A stretch of 64,000 bases of DNA from contig NZ_OY781981.1 of assembly GCF_963677565.1 (NCBI RefSeq), positions 3,898,001 through 3,962,000 on the forward strand, written 5' to 3'. Positions 17,145 through 25,558 of the stretch are shown one piece after another. This DNA comes from an uncultured Draconibacterium sp. (GTDB taxonomy: Bacteria; Bacteroidota; Bacteroidia; Bacteroidales; Prolixibacteraceae). Positions within the stretch are counted from its first letter, which is position 1; every line of letters starts with the position of its first letter. The notes beneath the pieces are model-generated. The model had not been told where the DNA came from. It made no database searches and saw nothing but the letters and a program-made list of their open reading frames with translations. The translations under genes were made by a program, and so were the position numbers.

Positions 17145-18116
17145 ATGAAATTAACACCTTCCTCAAATATTTATATTGCCTGTAAACCACAGGCTGCTAC
17201 CGGTGGGCCGGAGCTTCTTCACCAACTGGTAGCAAAATTAAATCAATTAGGACATAATGCCCGGATGTTTTATTTGAAGAAGATTGATGATCCGATTCAT
17301 CCAAACTACAAAAAGTATATCAACGATTATGTGTTTGAAATTGAAGACGATGCTAATAATGTACTTATTGTTCCGGAAACGCGTACATTTGAACTATATA
17401 AATACAAAAACATTCAAAAGATTATTTGGTGGCAGAGCGTAGATAACTATTATGTGTCGAGAAAACGCTTTAAAAACCGGGTGTTTTCAGCTTTGGGATT
17501 AAAGAAATTTTTTAAGATTGAAAATCCAGGTCATCACAGTGAAATAACCGATCACCTGGTGCAATCGAAATATGCCGAACTTCACTTAAAAGAAAATAAT
17601 ATCGACAGGTGTTCATACCTCACGGATTACATTCGGGAAGATTTTATTTCAAAATCAAAAGCAATATCCAGCAAAAAGAAAAAGGATATAGCGCTGTACA
17701 ATCCACGAAAAGGGAAGAAATTCACTAAAAAAATTATCGATTCTCACCCTGAAATTAAATGGGTTCCGCTAATTAATCTAACACCTGCGCAGGTAGCTGA
17801 TCGGATTGCCAGTGCTAAAGTTTATATCGATTTTGGCAATCATCCCGGAAGAGACCGTTTCCCGCGTGAAGCAGCTGTTTTGTATAATTGTGTGATAACC
17901 GGAAAGCAGGGGGCCGCGAAAAACGAGGTTGATATTCCGATTGACGATGAATATAAATTCGAGGATGACGAACAAATGATAAAAAATATTGGCAACAAAA
18001 TCAAAGAATGTATTGATAATTATGATGTTAATATAATTCACTTTGAATCATACCGGAAATCGATTAAAAAGCAGGAAGAAATTTTCGAAGAAGAAATTAG
18101 AGAATTCTTCTCCTAA
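17145..18116 (+). CDS. Glycosyltransferase-like protein paired with glf
   Basis: A 323-residue soluble protein that starts 24 bp after glf. The N-terminus (IACKPQAATGGPELLHQLV) has the Gly-Gly-Pro-Glu loop seen in GT-B enzymes after the first strand. Near residue 225 the stretch IDFGNHPGRDRFPREAA, followed by VITGKQGAA, resembles a C-terminal nucleotide-sugar-binding region with an Arg and a Glu positioned as in GT4-like transferases. I cannot place it in a named family. Its link with glf suggests a galactofuranosyltransferase; this is inference. Confidence 0.65.
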   Translation: MKLTPSSNIYIACKPQAATGGPELLHQLVAKLNQLGHNARMFYLKKIDDPIHPNYKKYINDYVFEIEDDANNVLIVPETRTFELYKYKNIQKIIWWQSVDNYYVSRKRFKNRVFSALGLKKFFKIENPGHHSEITDHLVQSKYAELHLKENNIDRCSYLTDYIREDFISKSKAISSKKKKDIALYNPRKGKKFTKKIIDSHPEIKWVPLINLTPAQVADRIASAKVYIDFGNHPGRDRFPREAAVLYNCVITGKQGAAKNEVDIPIDDEYKFEDDEQMIKNIGNKIKECIDNYDVNIIHFESYRKSIKKQEEIFEEEIREFFS

Positions 18117-18155
18117 TTACGACCTTTGAATATATTTATCGAAATTCATTAAATC

Positions 18156-18893
18156 ATGGATCTGCTTCTAAAAGAATCAGCGAACATAATTAAGAAATCA
18201 AAATTCACTTTTTCATTTACCGGCGCCGGAATATCTGTAGAAAGCGGGATTCCGCCATTCAGAGGCGAACACGGACTTTGGAACAAATACGATCCGCAGG
18301 TGCTTGATTTAGGTTATTTCCTGAATAATTCTGAACGAAGCTGGTTATACATTCGTGAAATATTCTACGATTTTTTTGCCGAAGCAAAGCCCAACCAGGC
18401 ACATCGGGTACTTGCTAAAATGGAAAGTAACAAGCTGTTAAATGCGATTGTTACCCAAAACATCGATAATTTACATTACGAAGCCGGCAGTGTTACAGTG
18501 CATGAGTTTCATGGAAATTCAAAAAAACTAAAGTGTTTAAAATGCGGACAAGTTTATGACGCAAAGTATATTGATTTTGAAAATATTCCGCCCAAATGTG
18601 CTCATGATGGCGAGGTATTGAAACCCGACTTTATATTCTTTGGCGAAGGAATTCCGCACGATGCTTATGCCGATTCGTTTGCGGCAGCCGAGAAAGCTGA
18701 AGTATGTATTATTGTTGGATCAACCGGAGAAGTTACTCCTGCATCGTATGTGCCACGAACTGCCAAACAGGCCGGGACTACCATTATCGAAATCAACCCG
18801 GATGAAACCATTTTCACCTCTTCAATTACCGATATACATTTAAAAGGCAAAGCTGCCGAAACACTTAATCAACTTCAGGAAATATTGTTTTGA
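18156..18893 (+). CDS. cobB: Sirtuin family NAD-dependent protein deacylase
   Basis: A 245-residue class III sirtuin. NAD-binding motifs GAGISVESGIPPFRG and TQNIDNLH are intact, and the catalytic His is His119 in FHGN. The zinc site is CLKC plus a later CAHD before the conserved KPDFIFFGE: the fourth ligand, normally Cys, aligns with Asp. The Tyr-x-x-Arg pair of Sir2 desuccinylases is not evident (YDFF at that place), so simple deacetylation is more likely. The enzyme is cytoplasmic. It follows the glycosyltransferase-like gene by 39 bp and may share its transcript. Confidence 0.9.
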   Translation: MDLLLKESANIIKKSKFTFSFTGAGISVESGIPPFRGEHGLWNKYDPQVLDLGYFLNNSERSWLYIREIFYDFFAEAKPNQAHRVLAKMESNKLLNAIVTQNIDNLHYEAGSVTVHEFHGNSKKLKCLKCGQVYDAKYIDFENIPPKCAHDGEVLKPDFIFFGEGIPHDAYADSFAAAEKAEVCIIVGSTGEVTPASYVPRTAKQAGTTIIEINPDETIFTSSITDIHLKGKAAETLNQLQEILF

Positions 18894-18994
18894 ACTTTTC
18901 AACCAAATGTTTGAAGTTTATTATTCAAAAGCCGATACTTTGCCCTTAAAGCAATTAATCTACAGTTCATTTTCTGTAAAACTTCAAGAAAATT

Positions 18995-19002
18995 TATATT
19001 TG
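18995..19002 (+). promoter_or_regulatory. Probable fabG promoter -7 element
   Basis: TATATTTG is a perfect TAnnTTTG match 68 bases before fabG, followed by GCGC. The upstream TTTCTG (18971-18976) is at about the right distance for a degenerate -33 element. Confidence 0.45.
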
Positions 19003-19069
19003 CGCTACGAAAACAAATACGGTGGCTATGGATTATTTATGTTGCCATCAAAATTAAAATTATAAACGA

Positions 19070-19816
19070 ATGAAATTACTTGAAGGAAAAACAGCGATAA
19101 TTACCGGCGCTTCTCGCGGTATTGGTAAAGCAATTGCTGTAAAGTATGCACAGGAAGGGTGCGATGTTGCCTTTACCGATCTTTTTGAGGATGATAATAT
19201 GAAAGCCACGGAAGAGGAATTAAAAACTTTTGGTGTAAAAGCTAAAGGTTACGCTTCTGATGCAAGTAATTTTGAGGATACTGACCGGGTAGTAAGCGAA
19301 ATTATAAAAGAATTTGGCCGTATTGATGTATTGGTAAATAATGCTGGTATTACCAAAGATACTTTACTAATGCGCATGACTGAGGACCAATGGGATGCAG
19401 TAATTAACGTTAACCTGAAATCGGTATTTAACTTTACAAAAGCAGCTCAGCGCACCATGTTAAAACAACGTTCTGGCTCAATTATTAACCTGAGTTCGGT
19501 TGTTGGTGTTAGCGGAAATGCAGGTCAGGCAAATTACTCGGCATCAAAAGCCGGTATTATAGGATTTACCAAGTCGGTAGCGCGCGAACTGGGTTCTCGT
19601 GGTGTGCGTTCAAATGCCATCGCGCCAGGATTTATCATTACCGAAATGACCGGAAAAATCCCTGAAGAGGCTCGTAAAGCCTGGGAAGCTTCAATACCTT
19701 TAAAAAGAGGTGGCACTCCAGAGGAAGTTGCTGGTGTTGCAACATTCCTTGCATCCGACTTATCGTCGTATGTAAGTGGCCAGGTTATTACTGTTTGCGG
19801 AGCTATGAACACTTAA
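19070..19816 (+). CDS. fabG: 3-oxoacyl-[acyl-carrier-protein] reductase
   Basis: A 248-residue classical short-chain dehydrogenase. It shows the NADP(H)-binding GASRGIG, the NNAGIT strand, the catalytic Ser in NLSSVVG, the Tyr-x-x-x-Lys pair in YSASKAG, and the family end VSGQVITVCGAMNT. Length and motifs fit FabG, which reduces 3-ketoacyl-ACP in fatty-acid elongation. It has its own promoter and a strong terminator and so appears monocistronic. Confidence 0.93.
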   Translation: MKLLEGKTAIITGASRGIGKAIAVKYAQEGCDVAFTDLFEDDNMKATEEELKTFGVKAKGYASDASNFEDTDRVVSEIIKEFGRIDVLVNNAGITKDTLLMRMTEDQWDAVINVNLKSVFNFTKAAQRTMLKQRSGSIINLSSVVGVSGNAGQANYSASKAGIIGFTKSVARELGSRGVRSNAIAPGFIITEMTGKIPEEARKAWEASIPLKRGGTPEEVAGVATFLASDLSSYVSGQVITVCGAMNT

Positions 19817-19838
19817 TATGAAGTAATAAAATATGAGG

Positions 19839-19867
19839 AAAGCTGTCTGAAAAGGCAGCTTTTTTTT
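19839..19867 (+). terminator. Rho-independent terminator after fabG
   Basis: The AAAGCTGTCT stem closes on a GAAA tetraloop, with AGGCAGCTTT as the descending arm and a run of eight T. It ends just before the PfkB start. Confidence 0.9.
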
Positions 19868-19881
19868 GTTTCTTTGTGTTG

Positions 19882-20751
19882 ATGAAACACAAAGCCTTGT
19901 TCGTAGGACTAACTACTATCGATATTCAATATTTTGTCGATGATATTCCAATTGCCAACACCAAAGTAAAAACCGATATGCCGAATATTTTAGTTGGCGG
20001 GCCGGCAACCAATGCGGCAGTTGCTTTTGCATATCTTAATAAAACGGCAACACTTGCCAGTCCGGCCGGGTTAAATGCATTTTCTTCTTTTATCGATCAG
20101 GATTTGAACAGTGTTGGAGTAGATCATTTCGATCTTGCTTACGGACAGGAATTTGAAACAATTTTAGCCACTGTCTTAACGTCGAAAAATGGTGACAGAA
20201 CCATTGTTACCCATAATCCAACGGAAGTTGAAAGCACGATTTCACCACAAAAACTAATTGATTTGGTGAAGCCTCAGGTTTTGCTTATTGATGGATTTTA
20301 TCCCGAATTCAGCCTCGATTGTGTAAAGATTTGCCAGGAACGAAAAATACCTGTAGTTGCCGATTGTGGAAGCTGGAAACCTCAGTTTGAAAAACTGCTT
20401 AACTTTGTCGACATTGCCATTTGTTCAGCAGATTTTATGCCGCCAAAATGTAAAACTAAGGAAGAACTTTTTAGTTTTATGAAATCGAAAAATGTGGTCT
20501 CGGTTGCAATATCAGATGGCGAACTTGAAATCGAATATTTATCAAATAATAAAAAGGGAAGAATTGACGTGCCACAGGCAAAAGTAAAAGATACTCTTGG
20601 TGCCGGAGATTTTCTTCATGGTGCATTTTGTTACTATTTTCTTGAAAGTAACGACTTTAAAGCAGCCATGCAGGAAGCAGCGTTTTTGGCTTCCTTTACC
20701 TGTTGTTTTGAGGGAACACGCAAATGGTTAAATTTTGATCATAATGCATGA
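19882..20751 (+). CDS. PfkB-family carbohydrate/nucleoside kinase
   Basis: A ribokinase-fold enzyme of 289 residues from ATG 19882; GTG and TTG codons just before it are less likely starts. It has the N-terminal signature region LVGGPATNAAVAFAYL and the C-terminal active-site motif DTLGAGDFLHGAF, whose Asp is the catalytic base. The substrate cannot be decided: relatives phosphorylate sugars, nucleosides or fructose-1-phosphate. It begins right after the fabG terminator, so its promoter must overlap that hairpin or transcription must read through. Confidence 0.88.
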   Translation: MKHKALFVGLTTIDIQYFVDDIPIANTKVKTDMPNILVGGPATNAAVAFAYLNKTATLASPAGLNAFSSFIDQDLNSVGVDHFDLAYGQEFETILATVLTSKNGDRTIVTHNPTEVESTISPQKLIDLVKPQVLLIDGFYPEFSLDCVKICQERKIPVVADCGSWKPQFEKLLNFVDIAICSADFMPPKCKTKEELFSFMKSKNVVSVAISDGELEIEYLSNNKKGRIDVPQAKVKDTLGAGDFLHGAFCYYFLESNDFKAAMQEAAFLASFTCCFEGTRKWLNFDHNA

Positions 20752-20804
20752 CTTCTGGAAAATATTCCGTAAATTGTTTTTAATGGCTAAGATAAATTGA
20801 TAGT

Positions 20805-22718
20805 ATGTTAAATAAATCAATCGCTTATCAGTTAAGTGTTTACATCTCTTTAGCAGTAATAGGCGTGTTTATTACCTTCATTGGCATCTTTTTTCTTTTT
20901 AATCAAACTCTTATTAAAGAAAGCGTTACAAACAAGGCAATGACACAAAGTTCTGAAGTAACTGGCAGTGTCCGGCGTCATGTTGTTACTACCTCTGAAG
21001 TTGCCGGGAATATTGCTGATCAGGTAATTTTCTACGGACAGCAAGATCATATTGATCTTTTCATAAAAAGTTTGGTTGAGAAATATTCTTTCCTGAATGC
21101 CATATTTATTGACATTGATTCAACGGTAACCGATTTACAATACTGGAGCTACCTTAGCTATAAGGAAGGCGATTCTGTAACCATTGTAAGAGGTGATAAA
21201 AGTTATGAAGAATGCATTAAAGGGCAGGTGTATTTTAAAGATTTGAAAATGCAACCAAACGGTGGCTGGTCGGAGCCTTATTTATGCGAAAGAAGTAATT
21301 CGGTGGTGGTTGCTTATTGCGCACCAATTATAATTAACAGTACTACAAATCAAGAGATTCGTGTTGGAGAAGTAATTTGCGAATTATCGCTCGACGAATT
21401 GAACAAAGATGTAAACAGCCTGAAAATAGGAGAGGAAGGCTTTGCATTTCTTTTATCAAAAGAAGGAGTATATATCACTCATCCAAGACAAGACTGGGTT
21501 TTAAACAAAAGTATTTACGAGCTTTCAAACAAAGTTTACAAAGGAGATGTTTCAACAACATCGGATAGCATTTTAGTAAATGCTAAACCAGGAACCCTAA
21601 TTGCCTATCCTGAATTATTAAACTACGAAAAGGCTTTGGTTTATTACACACCAGTTCAACAAAATGGATGGATTTTGGTATCTGTTGTTCCATATCGGGA
21701 ATTATTTGAACCACTTTATATGCCTGTTCTTCAAATGTTATTCTTTTCGGTGTTAGGAATACTTATAATTTATTTAACAGTAACCTACATTATTAACAGG
21801 CAGATTAAACCACTTAGTGATGTAACACAGCAATTAAAACGCTTTAGTAATCTAACCGGCCCCTATAAAGACATTCCTGAAAATGAAGTTATCCAGGTTG
21901 CAGAAAGTTTAAACTATATGAAATCGTGGTATGAAAAATACCTTCAAACGCAATCGGATGAGAAGAAAAAGCGAGAACAGCGCCAGGAAGATATGAGGCA
22001 GGCTTCGGAAATTCAACACAGCTTTATCAAAACGGTTTACCCTGCTTTTCCTGATCGGACAGACATTGATCTTTTTTCCACATATAAACCAGCAAGAGGA
22101 GTTAGCGGTGATCTATTCGACTATTTCTTTATTGATGATGATCACCTTGTGTTAACGATGGGAGATGTTTCGGGGAAAGGCGTTCCGGCAGCATTTTTTA
22201 TGAGTGTGGCACAAACCACTATTAAAACAAATGCGTTAGAGCCCAAAGCCAATACCATTGTAAAGAATGTTAACAATGAACTCTGCACAAGCAATCAACA
22301 TCAATTTTTTGTAACCCTGTTTTTAGGAGTTTTAAACCTGAAAACGGGCAATTTGGAATATTGTAATGCTGCACATACTCCGGGATACATTTTAAAAGGG
22401 AATGGAGAACTCGTAGGATTGGATCAATCGCATGGTCTTCCTCTTGGATTATATCCCGACAAGTCTTATGGTTCAGCAAATATTAAAATGGAAAAAAACG
22501 AAACGCTTATTCTATTTACTGATGGAGTTACGGAAATGCTAAATGAAAATGACCAGCAATATGGAATTTTGCGATTTGAAGAAAACATAAAGTCTTTAGC
22601 TGGCCAAAAGCCACAAGAGATGGTTGAACGATTGGAGAAAAGCTTTAAGATTTTCAGAGGAAATGCTCTTCAATCTGATGACATAACTATGCTGATATTT
22701 AGTTATAACAAGGCATAA
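20805..22718 (+). CDS. Membrane-bound SpoIIE-type PP2C phosphatase with Cache sensor and HAMP
   Basis: A 637-residue protein. Helix 1 is at about 12-32, an extracytoplasmic dCache-like domain spans 35-300 (PHRQDWVLNKSIY-type strand near 225, VSVVPYRELF near 295), helix 2 is at about 307-327 and a HAMP-like linker follows. Residues 400-637 form the RsbU/SpoIIE phosphatase, with GDVSGKGVPAAFFMS, LFTDGVTEM and SDDITMLIF supplying the metal-binding Asp residues. It probably dephosphorylates an anti-anti-sigma protein in response to an external signal. No partner-switching kinase or STAS protein is encoded nearby. Confidence 0.9.
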   Translation: MLNKSIAYQLSVYISLAVIGVFITFIGIFFLFNQTLIKESVTNKAMTQSSEVTGSVRRHVVTTSEVAGNIADQVIFYGQQDHIDLFIKSLVEKYSFLNAIFIDIDSTVTDLQYWSYLSYKEGDSVTIVRGDKSYEECIKGQVYFKDLKMQPNGGWSEPYLCERSNSVVVAYCAPIIINSTTNQEIRVGEVICELSLDELNKDVNSLKIGEEGFAFLLSKEGVYITHPRQDWVLNKSIYELSNKVYKGDVSTTSDSILVNAKPGTLIAYPELLNYEKALVYYTPVQQNGWILVSVVPYRELFEPLYMPVLQMLFFSVLGILIIYLTVTYIINRQIKPLSDVTQQLKRFSNLTGPYKDIPENEVIQVAESLNYMKSWYEKYLQTQSDEKKKREQRQEDMRQASEIQHSFIKTVYPAFPDRTDIDLFSTYKPARGVSGDLFDYFFIDDDHLVLTMGDVSGKGVPAAFFMSVAQTTIKTNALEPKANTIVKNVNNELCTSNQHQFFVTLFLGVLNLKTGNLEYCNAAHTPGYILKGNGELVGLDQSHGLPLGLYPDKSYGSANIKMEKNETLILFTDGVTEMLNENDQQYGILRFEENIKSLAGQKPQEMVERLEKSFKIFRGNALQSDDITMLIFSYNKA

Positions 22719-22749
22719 AAAAAGGAGGTTTTAAAAACCTCCTTTTTTT
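22717..22749. terminator. Bidirectional terminator between the phosphatase and clpC
   Basis: A long stem (AAAAAAAGGAGG arm paired with CCTCCTTTTTTT) sits between two convergent genes, with T runs in both directions. Confidence 0.9.
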
Positions 22750-22768
22750 ATTTACAACTATTTAGTTT

Positions 22769-25294
22769 TTATTCTTTTAACGCTTTTTTGTTAGTTAAAA
22801 TACGCATCTGCAGTTTTTCATTTTTCTTATCAAAACCTACCGAAATAGTATCACCTTCAGTTATTGAAGCTTTAATAATAATTTCAGCCATTTCATCTTC
22901 CAGGTATTTCTGGATAGCACGTTTAAGCGGCCTTGCACCAAATTGCGGATCGTAACCTTTTTCGGCAATAAAGTCTTTTGCTGCAGGAGAAATTTTCAAT
23001 TTGTAATTAAGTGCTTCAACACGCTTGTACAAATCTTCAATTTCAATATCGATAATGCTGTGGATATGTTTTTTCTCCAGTTGGTTAAACATTACCACAT
23101 CATCAATACGATTGAGGAATTCCGGAGCAAACGCTTTTTTCAGTGCCTTTTGAATGATGTATTTTGCATGTTCATTTTCTTCTTCAGGCGTTTTTGCTGT
23201 TGAGAATCCAACACCTCGACCGAAGTCTTTCAACTGGCGCGAACCAATGTTTGAAGTCATAATAACGATCGTATTTCTGAAATCGATATTACGTCCCAAA
23301 CTATCTGTCAGTCGTCCTTCATCCATCAACTGAAGCAAAATATTAAATACATCCGGATGTGCTTTTTCAATCTCATCAAGCAGCACAACCGAATATGGTT
23401 TTCTTCTGACTTTTTCAGTCAATTGTCCACCTTCTTCGTAACCAACATATCCCGGAGGCGCTCCAACCAATCGCGAAACGGCAAACTTCTCCATGTACTC
23501 ACTCATGTCAATTCGAATCAACGAATCAAGATTGTCGAATAAATACTTGGTTAATACTTTTGCCAGCTGGGTTTTTCCAACACCGGTAGGACCAAGAAAG
23601 ATAAACGTTCCAATAGGGCGGTTCGGATCTTTCAAACCTGCACGGTTACGTTGAATCGCCTTAACAATTTTTGCAATTGCTTCGTCTTGTCCAACAACCT
23701 TTCCTTTAAGGTCTTGTCCCATGTTCATCAAACGTTTGCCTTCTGCCTGCGCAATTCGTTGTACCGGAACTCCCGACATCATTGCGACAACTTCAGCAAC
23801 TTTGTGCTCGTCAACTGTTTCACGATGATTTAAAAGATCTTTTTCCCACTGTTCTTTGGCATCTTCCAAGAGCGTCAGTAAGTTCTTCTCTTTATCGCGA
23901 TAATTGGCTGCCAGTTCAAAATTTTGGCTTTTTACTGCCGCAATTTTATCTTCTTTTGTTTTTTCTATCTTTTCTTCCAGCTTAACAATATTATCCGGAA
24001 CATTGATATTTGAAATATGAACACGCGATCCGGCTTCGTCTAAAGCATCAATAGCTTTATCGGGCAAATAACGATCTGTAATGTATCGTGCTGTAAGTTT
24101 TACACAGCTTTCAATTGCTGCCGGCGTAAATGTTACATTATGATGATCTTCGTAACGCTCCTTAATATTATTCAGAATTTCAATGGTCTCATCAATAGAA
24201 GTTGGGTCCACCATAACTTTCTGGAAACGACGTTCTAAAGCACCATCTTTTTCAATTTGCTGGCGGTATTCATCAAGTGTAGTGGCTCCAATACATTGTA
24301 TGTCGCCACGCGCAAGAGCAGGCTTTAACATGTTCGCAGCATCCAGCGAACCGGTTGCTCCACCTGCACCTACAATGGTATGAATCTCGTCGATAAACAA
24401 AATTACGTTATTAACTTTCGAAAGCTCATTCAAAATAGCTTTCATTCGCTCTTCGAACTGTCCGCGATATTTAGTACCGGCAACAATTGAGGCAATGTCA
24501 AGGCTAACAACACGTTTGTCGAATAAAATTCGTGAAACTTTCTTGCTAACGATACGAAGTGCCAGACCTTCAGCAATTGCCGATTTACCAACACCAGGCT
24601 CTCCAATCAGAATCGGGTTGTTCTTCTTCCTGCGACTAAGAATCTGAGCCAGACGCTCGATTTCTTTTTCCCGGCCAACAATCGGATCCAGACTGTTTTC
24701 TTCTGCCAATTTGGTAATATCAATACCAAAATTGTCGAGAACCGGCGTATCTGACTTTGCTCCGGCTGCTTTTTTAGAACTCGAACTTCCTGAGGGGCCT
24801 TTCCCAAATCCTTCAGCAGGTTCATCATCATCACTATCCGGGAAATCCGATTTGGCTTCCGGCTGCTGGTAATCCTGCAGTTGCGACTTAACCATATAGT
24901 AGTTAATACCTAACTCAACTAAAAGTTGGGTTATTAAACTGTCGTTATCTTTTAATATAGCTAACAAAAGATGGCCGCTGTTGGCTGTCGCACTTTTAAA
25001 CGACCGAGCTTCAAGATAAATCAACTTCAATGTTTTTTCAGTTGATTTCAGCATGATCAAATCGGCTTTCTGATTTATGTCTTTATCCGTGCGAACTTTA
25101 TTTTCAATGAGTCGTTTAACCTCGACCAAATCAACACCTAAATTTTCAAGAATATCAGTAGCAGTACCTTCGCCTTCTCTTAAAATTCCCAAAAAAAGAT
25201 GCTCCTGGCCAATGTAGTCATTCCCCAAACGAATCGCCTCCTCCCGGCTATATCCAATAATGTCTTTAATTCTTGGTGAAAATTGTGAATCCAT
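22769..25294 (-). CDS. clpC: ATP-dependent Clp protease ATP-binding subunit ClpC
   Basis: An 841-residue Hsp100 protein from ATG 25294. It has two Clp_N repeats (QEHLFLGILREGEGTA, then GHLLLAILKD), AAA1 with GEPGVGKSA, a UVR-like middle segment (FELAANYRDKEK) that distinguishes ClpC from ClpA, and AAA2 with GPTGVGKTQ and FLNRIDD. An acidic, Ser/Gly-rich linker (PDSDDDEPAEGFGKG) separates the N-domain from AAA1. It unfolds substrates for ClpP in the cytoplasm. It is divergent from gyrA. No McsA/McsB or CtsR gene adjoins it. Confidence 0.95.
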   Translation of the reverse strand: MDSQFSPRIKDIIGYSREEAIRLGNDYIGQEHLFLGILREGEGTATDILENLGVDLVEVKRLIENKVRTDKDINQKADLIMLKSTEKTLKLIYLEARSFKSATANSGHLLLAILKDNDSLITQLLVELGINYYMVKSQLQDYQQPEAKSDFPDSDDDEPAEGFGKGPSGSSSSKKAAGAKSDTPVLDNFGIDITKLAEENSLDPIVGREKEIERLAQILSRRKKNNPILIGEPGVGKSAIAEGLALRIVSKKVSRILFDKRVVSLDIASIVAGTKYRGQFEERMKAILNELSKVNNVILFIDEIHTIVGAGGATGSLDAANMLKPALARGDIQCIGATTLDEYRQQIEKDGALERRFQKVMVDPTSIDETIEILNNIKERYEDHHNVTFTPAAIESCVKLTARYITDRYLPDKAIDALDEAGSRVHISNINVPDNIVKLEEKIEKTKEDKIAAVKSQNFELAANYRDKEKNLLTLLEDAKEQWEKDLLNHRETVDEHKVAEVVAMMSGVPVQRIAQAEGKRLMNMGQDLKGKVVGQDEAIAKIVKAIQRNRAGLKDPNRPIGTFIFLGPTGVGKTQLAKVLTKYLFDNLDSLIRIDMSEYMEKFAVSRLVGAPPGYVGYEEGGQLTEKVRRKPYSVVLLDEIEKAHPDVFNILLQLMDEGRLTDSLGRNIDFRNTIVIMTSNIGSRQLKDFGRGVGFSTAKTPEEENEHAKYIIQKALKKAFAPEFLNRIDDVVMFNQLEKKHIHSIIDIEIEDLYKRVEALNYKLKISPAAKDFIAEKGYDPQFGARPLKRAIQKYLEDEMAEIIIKASITEGDTISVGFDKKNEKLQMRILTNKKALKE

Positions 25295-25509
25295 ATACAA
25301 GTATCCTTTTATCTCGTTTCAACAAATACTATTCCCAAAAGGTTGAAACACTAAATTAAATAAAAATTGCAGCGGGAACATACCGAATTGGCAGAAGTTA
25401 TTAAAGGTAACCTAAACATCATGAATAATTGTCAGTTGAAATGTTAATATCTTCTGATCAAAAAGGAGTAAAAGGCTTTTAAATATGCGCATTACACGAA
25501 TGATTTTAC

Positions 25510-25517
25510 TATTTTTG
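25510..25517 (+). promoter_or_regulatory. Candidate gyrA -7 element
   Basis: TATTTTTG fits TAnnTTTG, is followed by TGGG and lies 42 bases before the gyrA ATG. The -33 element is not clear. Confidence 0.35.
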
Positions 25518-25546
25518 TGGGTCTTTTTAAGTGATAAATTATTTTG

Positions 25547-25554
25547 AAAGGAGA
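25547..25554 (+). promoter_or_regulatory. Strong Shine-Dalgarno site deciding the gyrA start
   Basis: GAAAGGAG lies 5-7 bases before the ATG at 25559. This selects that ATG over the in-frame TTG at 25544, which would lie upstream of the site. Such strong sites are not common among Bacteroidota genes. Confidence 0.6.
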
Positions 25555-25558
25555 TATA

